A stretch of DNA of 8,012 bases from RUG754 sp041856085. GTDB taxonomy: Bacteria > Bacillota > Clostridia > Peptostreptococcales > Anaerovoracaceae. Below are positions 1 through 5,766 of this stretch, one piece after another (the stretch's first letter is position 1; each line of letters begins with the position of its first letter). The notes under the pieces were generated by a model. It saw only the letters and a program-made list of their open reading frames with translations, was not told where the DNA came from and made no database searches. The stretch spans positions 1 through 8,012 of the forward strand of contig JBHAFL010000035.1 in the NCBI GenBank assembly GCA_041856085.1, in the 5' to 3' direction. Position numbers and translations under genes: made by a program.

Positions 1-2
1 GC

Positions 3-272
3 CTTGAGATAATAAACGGTCTGGAAAAACAAACTATGTTTATAGGCAATCGCCCCGACCAGACGGGTGTTTACAGATATCTCAAAAAAATGGAAGAAAA
101 CGGGCATTTGATTTCTGAGGAAATACCGTCAGGAGAGGGAGTCAGAAAAAAAAGAATCTATTCCATCACCGATAACGGAAGACATTGCCTCAGAAATTGG
201 GCGGTTGCGCTCGGACAATACGGCATAGACATCTTGGGTCTTGTGGCTGAAATTGAGAATACGATTAAATGA
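3..272 (+). CDS. PadR-family transcriptional regulator, C-terminal part (5' truncated)
   Basis: The reading frame is open from the first bases of the window to a TGA at 270-272, so this is the last 89 residues of a gene that begins outside. The visible part holds the recognition end of a winged helix: a TGVYRYLKKMEENG helix, where PadR proteins have a VYR-L--LE--G motif, then the wing with GVRKKRIYSITDNGRHCLRNW, matching the PadR pattern of basic residues, Y-x-(I/L)-T and G-R--L. A short C-terminal helix follows, as in the compact PadR subfamily. Such proteins are dimeric repressors that respond to phenolics, drugs or other small ligands. The ATG at 36 lies inside the domain and is probably not the true start. 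A terminator follows directly, so it is not co-transcribed with the antiporter gene. Target and ligand cannot be told from this piece. Confidence 0.75.
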   Translation, partial: LEIINGLEKQTMFIGNRPDQTGVYRYLKKMEENGHLISEEIPSGEGVRKKRIYSITDNGRHCLRNWAVALGQYGIDILGLVAEIENTIK

Positions 273-288
273 TGCTGAATTCTGCTTT

Positions 289-323
289 GAACCTGCTTTA
301 GGGCAGGTTCTTCGTTTTTTTTT
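289..323 (+). terminator. Rho-independent terminator after the padR-like gene
   Basis: A perfect 8-bp stem (GAACCTGC at 289-296 pairing with GCAGGTTC at 303-310) with a 6-nt loop is followed by TTCG and then nine T residues (315-323). It lies 17 nt past the TGA of the upstream gene, as expected for an intrinsic terminator. Confidence 0.85.
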
Positions 324-457
324 GAGTAACGGCGGCATAACCAATCTCGGCAGAATGTGCAGTAAAGCATAAACCCTAATTTTCATTCGAATATTGCATA
401 AAATCACGGTCTTTTTCCAGCGATATTTTGCCTATGATAATAAAAACATCAATATGC

Positions 458-495
458 GCAATATGATTAGAAAGCATAGCAATATAATTAGGAAA
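458..495 (+). repeat. Tandem direct repeat upstream of the promoter, candidate operator
   Basis: Two near-identical copies, GCAATATGATTAGAAA (458-473) and GCAATATAATTAGGAAA (479-495), are spaced 21 bp apart, which is two helical turns. The second ends 6 bp before the -35 hexamer. Same-face direct repeats abutting -35 are the usual layout for an activator such as an AraC-type protein. The repeat is visible; its function is inferred. Confidence 0.5.
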
Positions 496-501
496 TATTT
501 A

Positions 502-530
502 TTGTTTGCTTGTTAAAATTTTCATATAAT
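502..530 (+). promoter_or_regulatory. Sigma-A-like promoter of the NhaC-type gene
   Basis: TTGTTT (502-507) and a consensus TATAAT (525-530) are separated by exactly 17 bp. Transcription would start near 537, giving an 80-nt leader before the ATG at 620. The -35 box is imperfect, which fits activator dependence and the repeats just upstream. Confidence 0.65.
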
Positions 531-565
531 TAACGAAAGACAAAGCTTTGGTTTTTTATTAAATT

Positions 566-582
566 TGTGTACTAATTACACA
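566..582. promoter_or_regulatory. Inverted repeat in the leader, candidate operator
   Basis: TGTGTA (566-571) and TACACA (577-582) form perfect 6-bp arms around a 5-bp spacer, about 30 bp downstream of the predicted transcription start. The size and AT-rich centre fit a dimeric repressor site. It is too short and too weak to be a convincing terminator, and no T-run follows. Confidence 0.35.
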
Positions 583-619
583 TCAGGAGTTATTCTTTAT
601 TTCAATCAGGAGGACGATT

Positions 620-2161
620 ATGGTTGATACAAGAAAAGTTTCGGAGAGACTCCCGAATAAGTTCGAGGCAATATTGCCGGTGCTCGTACTTTTGGGATTG
701 ATGTTCTCGAATTTCTATTTTGGATGGGGGAACGACCCTCATATTTATGTACTTATTGCCGCCATCACTTGCGGATTTATCGGTTATCTGTGCAAGGTGC
801 CGCTCAAAGAAATCCTTGCGGCGGGTTTTGACTCGATTGCACAGTCGCTTGAAGCTTTGTACATACTTTTGTTTGTAGGCTGTTTAGTAGGCTCGTTTGA
901 GTGGGCAGGCACAATTCCGGCGTTGGTGTTTTACGGGCTTAAAATTTTCACACCGGCTATTTTTCTTCCGCTGGTATGCTTTTTATGCGCAATCGTAGGC
1001 TTATCGCTCGGTTCATCTTACACGGTAACCGCAACCTTAGGCATTGCGTTCATGAGTATCGGCTCCACTATGGGAATAAATCCCGCTCTTATTGCCGGCG
1101 CAGTACTTTCAGGGGCATGTACGGGCGACAAGTTTTCGCCTCTTTCGGACTCAACCAACTTAGCGGCAGGTTCGTCACAGACAGGATTGTTTGACCATGT
1201 CAGAGCTATGATAAATACTACTTTCCCTGCATTCCTGTTGGCATTCGTCGGGTACTGCTTACTTTCGTTCACAGGAAAAGCGGGCAGCTATGACCCTGAG
1301 CTTGTAGACGGACTCAGTGACGCAATTGAAGCGAACTTCGCCTATATGAGTCCGATTCTGCTTCTTCCTATAGCGGTAATTATACTTGTCGCGATAGTGC
1401 AGATGCCCGCGCTTCCGGGAGTTCTGCTTGTAAGCGCGGTAGGCTGCTTATTCGCGGTGGTGTTCCAAGGAGCAAACTTCGCGGAGTGCGTGTCTATGCT
1501 CCACTACGGATACTCGGCCGAAACCGGAAACGAATTGGCGGACGCGCTTCTTAACAGAGGCGGAATGAATTCAATGCTTTGGACAATAAATATGGCGCTT
1601 ATCGCCATAGCATTCGGCGGAATGTACTCAAGATGCGGAGCGGTAGAGGCTCTGCTTGGAAATATGATTAAAAAAATCAGAACTCCTTTTCATATGTGCG
1701 CAGCAATCATCTGCACCGCCATGTTCTGTATCCTTACTATGTGCGACCAATATCTCGGACTCATAGTGCCTGCCGGAATGTACAAAGATAAGGTGGACGA
1801 TATGGGACTTTCCAGAAACCTGCTGTCAAGGTGTATGGAAGACGGCGGTACTCTTTTCAGCCCGCTTGTTCCATGGGCATCATGCGGAGTATACCATTCG
1901 AGCATGCTCGGAGTCAGCACTTTATCATACATTCCGTATTGCTTCACAAACATACTCAATCCTATAATTTCTCTTGCAACATCAGCTTGGGGAGGAAACA
2001 TAATCTTTGCAGACGGCTCCAGAACAAGATTCTTCGGCGGAAAGATTATTCCGGGAAGAGTTGCAGGAGCGCCTGAGGAGGCACATAAGCATGCGCTTGA
2101 AAGGCTTGCCGAGCTTAGAGCAAGCGGCGAGTATAAAAATATTGGAGAAAAAATATCTTAA
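620..2161 (+). CDS. NhaC-family Na+/H+ (or cation/organic acid) antiporter
   Basis: A 513-residue polytopic membrane protein of the ion transporter (IT) superfamily. The most diagnostic stretch is TGDKFSPLSDSTNLAAG (residues 168-184), the polar GDK-SPLSD-TN-A loop shared by NhaC antiporters. Hydrophobic segments run throughout, among them about residues 17-35, 43-59, 75-105, 110-135, 145-165, 200-218, 243-262, 265-283, 320-337 and 357-380. The length is normal for the family (about 450-530). The ATG at 620 has a perfect AGGAGG 6 nt upstream and no better rival. NhaC proteins exchange Na+ for H+; relatives such as MleN of Bacillus couple malate/lactate exchange to H+ and Na+ movement, so an organic acid role is possible here. 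The gene is monocistronic or nearly so, with its own promoter and a strong hairpin after the TAA. The family call is firm; the transported species is not known. Confidence 0.88.
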   Translation: MVDTRKVSERLPNKFEAILPVLVLLGLMFSNFYFGWGNDPHIYVLIAAITCGFIGYLCKVPLKEILAAGFDSIAQSLEALYILLFVGCLVGSFEWAGTIPALVFYGLKIFTPAIFLPLVCFLCAIVGLSLGSSYTVTATLGIAFMSIGSTMGINPALIAGAVLSGACTGDKFSPLSDSTNLAAGSSQTGLFDHVRAMINTTFPAFLLAFVGYCLLSFTGKAGSYDPELVDGLSDAIEANFAYMSPILLLPIAVIILVAIVQMPALPGVLLVSAVGCLFAVVFQGANFAECVSMLHYGYSAETGNELADALLNRGGMNSMLWTINMALIAIAFGGMYSRCGAVEALLGNMIKKIRTPFHMCAAIICTAMFCILTMCDQYLGLIVPAGMYKDKVDDMGLSRNLLSRCMEDGGTLFSPLVPWASCGVYHSSMLGVSTLSYIPYCFTNILNPIISLATSAWGGNIIFADGSRTRFFGGKIIPGRVAGAPEEAHKHALERLAELRASGEYKNIGEKIS

Positions 2162-2173
2162 AGCATAATCATT

Positions 2174-2210
2174 AAAAACATATACCCGTGAAAATCGGGT
2201 ATATGTTTTT
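2174..2210 (+). terminator. Strong hairpin terminator after the NhaC-type gene
   Basis: AAAAACATATACCCG (2174-2188) pairs perfectly with 2196-2210 around a 7-nt loop, giving a 15-bp stem whose descending arm ends in five T residues. Because the arms are A-rich on one side and T-rich on the other, it could stop transcription from either direction. It begins 12 nt after the stop codon. Confidence 0.75.
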
Positions 2211-2233
2211 GAGAGATGTTTTTTGAACAAAAC

Positions 2234-2240
2234 GAGGGTG
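2234..2240 (+). promoter_or_regulatory. Ribosome binding site that favours the second Met of the small membrane protein
   Basis: GAGGGTG (2234-2240) is the only Shine-Dalgarno-like stretch. The ATG at 2242 is only 1 nt from its end, too close for efficient initiation, whereas the in-frame ATG at 2248 is 7 nt away. The start at 2248 is therefore preferred, removing two residues. Confidence 0.55.
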
Positions 2241-2247
2241 AATGAAT

Positions 2248-2760
2248 ATGACATATAAGGGAATAGTGAGGCAAAGAAGCAAAGAAAGAAAGCTTCTCCT
2301 AATTTTTGCAGGCGCGGTATTACTTTATTTATCATACAGAAACGGAAACTACCTTTATATCGCGATTGCGGTGATACTTATGTTTGCGGTCTTCCTTGAG
2401 AAAGAGCATTTAGTTTCCGAGGACGGTGTGACAATAAGATACGGAATGTTCGGAATGAGGGTTGATAATCATTGGAATTGGGACGTCATTACGGCTGTGA
2501 AACCGGACTATAAAAAAGCAAGGCCGAACATTTATCTTGAAATTGCAAAGGACGTAACTATCAGAGCATTCGTGTTTAAGCTCGCGGAAGCGGAGGCCGT
2601 AATGGAACTTGCAAAGCGTATGAACTCCGAAATATACGTTGACGACAGGAGCGAGTCTGAGAGAGAACGCGCCGAAGAGGAGCGAAAAATCAAAATGGCG
2701 TATGCAAGGGAACGGGCAGCGGCAGAAAAAAAGGCGCGCAGGGGCGCCAAGAAAAAATAA
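2248..2760 (+). CDS. Small two-TM protein with PH-like domain and charged C-terminal tail, function unknown
   Basis: About 170 residues from the preferred ATG at 2248 (172 if the ATG at 2242 is used). A basic N-terminus (KGIVRQRSKERK) is followed by two hydrophobic segments, about residues 16-31 and 35-51, joined by a short SYRNGN turn, forming a membrane hairpin. Residues 55-125 look like a soluble beta-rich unit (ED-GVTIRYGMFG, HWNWDVITAV, a run of strands, then an AEAEAVMELAKRM helix). This is the layout of bacterial PH-like domains found next to TM hairpins in Firmicutes. The last 35 residues are almost wholly charged, alternating E/R/K, and probably form a helix or coiled coil in the cytoplasm. 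No promoter is obvious, so expression may depend on read-through of the preceding hairpin. I do not recognise the family by name and make no functional claim. Confidence 0.7.
   Translation: MTYKGIVRQRSKERKLLLIFAGAVLLYLSYRNGNYLYIAIAVILMFAVFLEKEHLVSEDGVTIRYGMFGMRVDNHWNWDVITAVKPDYKKARPNIYLEIAKDVTIRAFVFKLAEAEAVMELAKRMNSEIYVDDRSESERERAEEERKIKMAYARERAAAEKKARRGAKKK
2726..2748 (-). terminator. Minus-strand terminator for the AraC-type gene, inside the opposing gene
   Basis: Read on the minus strand, GGCGC (2748-2744), a 6-nt loop and GCGCC (2737-2733) are followed at once by seven T residues (2732-2726). This GC stem plus T-run is a typical intrinsic terminator and lies about 75 nt past the stop of the regulator gene. 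On the plus strand it encodes the ARRGAKKK tail of the small membrane protein. The stem is only 5 bp, hence moderate confidence. Confidence 0.5.
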
Positions 2761-2821
2761 CGATAATCGAAGACGGACAGTTCGGCTGTTTAACGGATTT
2801 TGCGCAAGCTCAGCTAATTGT

Positions 2822-4678
2822 TCAGTCCTTTTTTGATACTACGGCAAGCTGAATACCGGCGCCCTTTAACGAAAAATTGAGATTAAAGGTCGCCCTTACG
2901 TCTTCAACATACATTTCCTGAGCCGGTTGTGTCGAGACAGCCTCGGGGAAATCGAGGAGATGTCCCGTTTTGTCGGGGAAATCGAGGGTAGCAAGGTACG
3001 AAAATATCCCGAGAGTTTTCGGCATGGAATATTTTGTTACGGTATACATACCCTGCTCAATCGTCAGATTAAACGACACATCGACTTCATCCTTAAACTC
3101 GTTAAGGACATTTTTTAAATTTTGTATGGTGGTGGTTCCTACACAGCTCTTATAGACATTATTATTGAAATTATATGCCACAATTACAAAAGAGTATTTG
3201 CCTTTTCTGAAAGTTCGAATTACGCAATATTGCTTTCCCCAGTAGATGATATCGCCGGTTATGAGAGAGAGCGCCATAAACGCATAAAATGCCGGCTTCC
3301 TTATCCCGTTGGATGTGATAAGGGCGGGAAAACCCTTAAGGAGCTTTTCTTTTTTGCCGGGGTCTCTGAGCCGAGCTTTTAGCCATGTGTCTTTTGACCT
3401 GAGCAGCTTATTGAAGATAAAAATCGGATAGGCGATCGAATCGTAGCCGTAGGACATAAAAGCCGGGGGAGTGTCGTAGTCGTTCAGACCGACTTCAAAG
3501 CCTGCGAGGGTCAGCATTACCTTTATCCTGTTAACATCCGACGGAGAGTCGGAGTTACTCGTCAGGAGTGTGACTTTCATAGGGTTAAGCTCATTGATAT
3601 AGGAAAAGATGGAATAGCCGAGCTCCTTAAAATCCTCTACGGTGATTTGTATGTCCAAATAATGATCCACAGAGGATATAGAATGGATAGAGGTATCTAC
3701 CGCGATATCGATTTTGACGGAGCTTACTACGGAGTCGCTGGTTTCCTGAGAGTTAAGAGAGGAAAGAATGCTGCGAATTATGTTCACAATCCTGTTGCTG
3801 TCAACCGGCTTCAGCCTGCCTTTTCTTATATCGCTTATCACGAGGGGCATATTTTTTTCTCTGTAGGTCTGGGGAGTCATACCGAACCACTTGATGAAGT
3901 ACTTTTCGTAGTAAGCGGTTGTCGAAAAACCTACGTCGCGGGCGACTTTGGATATTTTTTTGTTTGTTTCGAGAAGCTCTATCTCAGACCACTCGACTCT
4001 TGCAAAGCTTAAGAAATCGCGGAAGCTCATACCTGTGCAGTTTTTTATGATATGGCTTATATAGAAAGTTGACAGATGCTCCATATCGGCGAGATCCTCA
4101 AGCGTTATTTTATTAGAATGAAATTCATATATATATCCGATAATTCTGCTGATTCTGTCTATTGTAATCTGATTGCCCGATTCGAAATTTATCACCATAT
4201 TCTGGTCAAATGCGAAGAGATTAAAATATTTATCCAAATATTTAATTACGTCAACCATCATATATGTACATTCAGACTTGTAGTTGAAGCTTTTGACCAT
4301 ATATTGAAGAAGAATATGCAATAATTTTTCTCTCAGCGTGTCATGCTTTTTAGTATTGCCCTTTGTGGTATAGGTTCTGTAGCAGCCTTTTGTAATGCTC
4401 GGGAAATACTGTGAAAAATATTGTGTGCTTATCTGAATAACGGCGACTGTATTATCCTTGTCCGTGCGAATCAGACGATGCACCTCGTGTCCTGAATTGG
4501 TGAAGATGTCGCCTTTTTTTAGCACATAGCTGCAACAACCGTTTTTTAGCGAGATTTCACCGTCCAGAACTACTACAAACTCGGTGTCCTGATGGTAGTG
4601 AATCGGGTATTCCTCAATATTGGCTATGGTAATTTTTATCGGGAAATCATCAGAATAAGCGATTTTTTCAAATAACAT
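2822..4678 (-). CDS. AraC-family regulator with cupin sensor and degenerate GH39-like C-terminal extension
   Basis: 618 residues in three parts. Residues about 15-95 form an AraC-type cupin with IHYHQDTEFVVVLDGEISL, a KKGDIF turn and HEVH at 64-67. Residues about 175-277 are the double HTH: ITLEDLADMEHLSTFYISHIIKNCTG, then ISKVARDVGFSTTAYYEKYFIKWFGMTP, the second matching the AraC signature very well. Residues about 300-618 resemble the end of GH39 glycosidases, notably GFPALITSNGIRKPAFYAFMAL followed by beta-sandwich strands (YCVIRTFRKGKYSFVIVAYNF). AraC-cupin proteins with a GH39 domain are known in Clostridia but are usually nearer 750-800 residues; here most of the barrel and any NEP catalytic motif are absent, so it should bind a ligand, not cleave it. 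The ATG at 4678 has GGAGAG 9 nt upstream. It is divergent from the SDR-GRE operon and is its most likely regulator (inferred). The AraC call is secure; the GH39 resemblance is from memory of the fold. Confidence 0.87.
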   Translation of the reverse strand: MLFEKIAYSDDFPIKITIANIEEYPIHYHQDTEFVVVLDGEISLKNGCCSYVLKKGDIFTNSGHEVHRLIRTDKDNTVAVIQISTQYFSQYFPSITKGCYRTYTTKGNTKKHDTLREKLLHILLQYMVKSFNYKSECTYMMVDVIKYLDKYFNLFAFDQNMVINFESGNQITIDRISRIIGYIYEFHSNKITLEDLADMEHLSTFYISHIIKNCTGMSFRDFLSFARVEWSEIELLETNKKISKVARDVGFSTTAYYEKYFIKWFGMTPQTYREKNMPLVISDIRKGRLKPVDSNRIVNIIRSILSSLNSQETSDSVVSSVKIDIAVDTSIHSISSVDHYLDIQITVEDFKELGYSIFSYINELNPMKVTLLTSNSDSPSDVNRIKVMLTLAGFEVGLNDYDTPPAFMSYGYDSIAYPIFIFNKLLRSKDTWLKARLRDPGKKEKLLKGFPALITSNGIRKPAFYAFMALSLITGDIIYWGKQYCVIRTFRKGKYSFVIVAYNFNNNVYKSCVGTTTIQNLKNVLNEFKDEVDVSFNLTIEQGMYTVTKYSMPKTLGIFSYLATLDFPDKTGHLLDFPEAVSTQPAQEMYVEDVRATFNLNFSLKGAGIQLAVVSKKD

Positions 4679-4738
4679 TGTGCTTTACTCTCCGTTTAAG
4701 TGAATATGAATCATTGCGGTATACGGTATGATACGTAC

Positions 4739-4767
4739 ATTATATCCTCACTTCTGCAATATTGAAA
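4739..4767 (-). promoter_or_regulatory. Promoter of the AraC-type regulator gene
   Basis: On the minus strand a consensus TATAAT lies at 4744-4739, with a weak -35 (TTTCAA, 4767-4762) 17 bp upstream. Transcription would start near 4732, some 54 nt before the ATG. The CAATATTG palindrome overlaps the -35 and spacer, a position suited to autoregulation. Confidence 0.5.
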
Positions 4768-4819
4768 GCTGTTTTTATGAAACTAAGCAAAAAAATCAAA
4801 ATTTAGAGCAATAAAATTA

Positions 4820-4848
4820 TTGAGAATTACCGACCGAAGTTCTACAAT
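4820..4848 (+). promoter_or_regulatory. Promoter of the SDR-GRE operon
   Basis: TTGAGA (4820-4825) and TACAAT (4843-4848) are separated by 17 bp, each one or two bases from consensus. The leader would be about 110 nt long. The CAATAAAATTATTG dyad runs into the -35 box. Confidence 0.6.
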
Positions 4849-4871
4849 CATAATAAAGGTAAAGGCATAAC

Positions 4872-4929
4872 TTAACAGAATTTAACAGACTTTGAGAAAA
4901 AATTCAGTTAAGGAACGTTTTTCAGTCAA
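4872..4929 (+). repeat. Two sets of direct repeats in the SDR leader, candidate operators
   Basis: TTAACAGA occurs at 4872-4879 and again at 4882-4889, exactly 10 bp apart, so both copies face the same side of the helix. Further down, TTCAGTTAA (4903-4911) and TTCAGTCAA (4921-4929) are 18 bp apart. AraC-type proteins bind tandem half sites, but these lie downstream of the best promoter, so they would suit repression or a second promoter. Confidence 0.35.
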
Positions 4930-4965
4930 CAATAATCAAATCGAGAGTATAATAAGGAGAGAGAA

Positions 4966-5718
4966 ATGTTTGATAAAAAGGTCGTTGTGATTACAGGCGC
5001 GTCGGGCGGGATAGGAAAAGAAGTAGTAAGAAAATTTTATGAAAATGACTATTTCCTGTGTCTGCTTGATATAAACGAGCAGCTTCTTGAAAAAGTCTCC
5101 GAAGAGCTGAACTTAGGCGAAAAGGATTACAGCAAACACTCGCTTGACATATCCTCCGAGGAACAGGTAAGGGAAACCATAAAGCAAATAATCGAAAGCT
5201 GTGGGAGAATTGATGCGCTCGTGAACACTGCCGGAATATGCGGAAGATATGACGAAACCGTCGACTATACCTTTGAAAACTTTAAGAGAATATATGAAAT
5301 CAATGTCTTCGGAACCTTTCTTATGATGAAATATACTTTGCCGCATATGAAGCTTCAGCATAGAGGTGCGATTGTTAACTTCGGCTCTGTTTCGGGTATG
5401 ACGGGATACACATTCGAAATCGGATACGGCTCTTCGAAGTGGGCGGTAATCGGTATGACTAAGAATGTAGCCAACGAGTACGGGAGGTTCGGGATAAGGG
5501 CGAATTCGGTTTCTCCCGGTTGGGTAAACACCAATATGCTTAAGCAGTCGTTAGAAAATTACGCGGAATTCGGTGACCCGTCAATAACGCTCGGCCCGAT
5601 GGGAAGAACGGCTGAGCCTGCCGAAATAGCTAACGGAGTATATTGGCTATGCTCAGATGAGGCAAGCTATGTGAACAGCGCCAACCTACTGATAGACGGC
5701 GGTATGATGTTGGGATAA
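4966..5718 (+). CDS. Classical short-chain dehydrogenase/reductase (SDR)
   Basis: A 250-residue cytosolic NAD(P)-dependent oxidoreductase, of normal length for classical SDRs. Visible motifs are TGASGGIG (residues 10-17, dinucleotide binding), Asp35 at the end of the second strand (favours NAD(H) over NADP(H)), DIS at 61-63, NTAG at 87-90 (a variant of the usual NNAG), Asn113 in EINVFG, the catalytic Ser141 in NFGSVSG, and YGSSK giving Tyr154 and Lys158, then the SPGWVNT loop. The full Asn-Ser-Tyr-Lys tetrad is therefore present and the enzyme should be active. The C-terminus LLIDGGMMLG is typical. The ATG has AAGGAG 6 nt upstream. The gene lies only 48 nt ahead of the GRE gene with no terminator between them, so the two form an operon. 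It probably interconverts an alcohol and ketone/aldehyde on the GRE pathway (inferred); SDR sequence alone does not reveal the substrate. Confidence 0.9.
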   Translation: MFDKKVVVITGASGGIGKEVVRKFYENDYFLCLLDINEQLLEKVSEELNLGEKDYSKHSLDISSEEQVRETIKQIIESCGRIDALVNTAGICGRYDETVDYTFENFKRIYEINVFGTFLMMKYTLPHMKLQHRGAIVNFGSVSGMTGYTFEIGYGSSKWAVIGMTKNVANEYGRFGIRANSVSPGWVNTNMLKQSLENYAEFGDPSITLGPMGRTAEPAEIANGVYWLCSDEASYVNSANLLIDGGMMLG

Positions 5719-5766
5719 TTAACATATCGGACGGAATTTTTTGCGATAAAGAATCGGGAGGGAATT

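Larger units (their letters stand above)
324..619. other. Intergenic control region upstream of the NhaC-type gene
   Basis: About 300 AT-rich bases with no credible gene. They contain GCAATAT direct repeats (458-495), an inverted copy of that heptamer (ATATTGC, 391-397), a consensus-like promoter (502-530), a perfect 10-bp palindrome CAAAGCTTTG (541-550) near the predicted transcription start, a TGTGTA/TACACA dyad (566-582) and a strong AGGAGG ribosome binding site (608-613). The density of symmetrical elements suggests regulated transcription of the antiporter. Confidence 0.6.
4679..4965. other. Divergent promoter/operator region between the AraC-type and SDR genes
   Basis: 287 AT-rich bases with no gene. 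They hold a minus-strand promoter (about 4739-4767), a plus-strand promoter (4820-4848), a CGGTATaCGGTAT tandem (4717-4729), a CAATATTG palindrome (4757-4764), a CAATAA-AA-TTATTG dyad (4809-4822) that overlaps the plus -35 box, and two pairs of direct repeats in the SDR leader. This is the expected arrangement for an AraC-type protein that controls itself and the adjacent operon. Confidence 0.6.

Noticed and set aside
129..407. Minus-strand open frames across the padR-like 3' end and terminator
   Set aside because: They read through a clear plus-strand gene and its terminator hairpin; the protein has no coherent features.
2779..2791. ACAG/CTGT hairpin between the convergent genes as a terminator
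   Set aside because: A 4-bp stem around TTCGG without a following T-run is too weak on either strand.
3647..4012. Plus-strand open frame of 121 codons within the AraC-type gene
   Set aside because: It lies wholly opposite the HTH-coding region of a secure gene and shows no domain or ribosome binding site.
4948..4953. Perfect TATAAT just before the SDR ribosome binding site
   Set aside because: Transcription from it would start inside the AAGGAG and give an almost leaderless mRNA, and no -35 lies 16-18 bp upstream. The 4820-4848 promoter is better.
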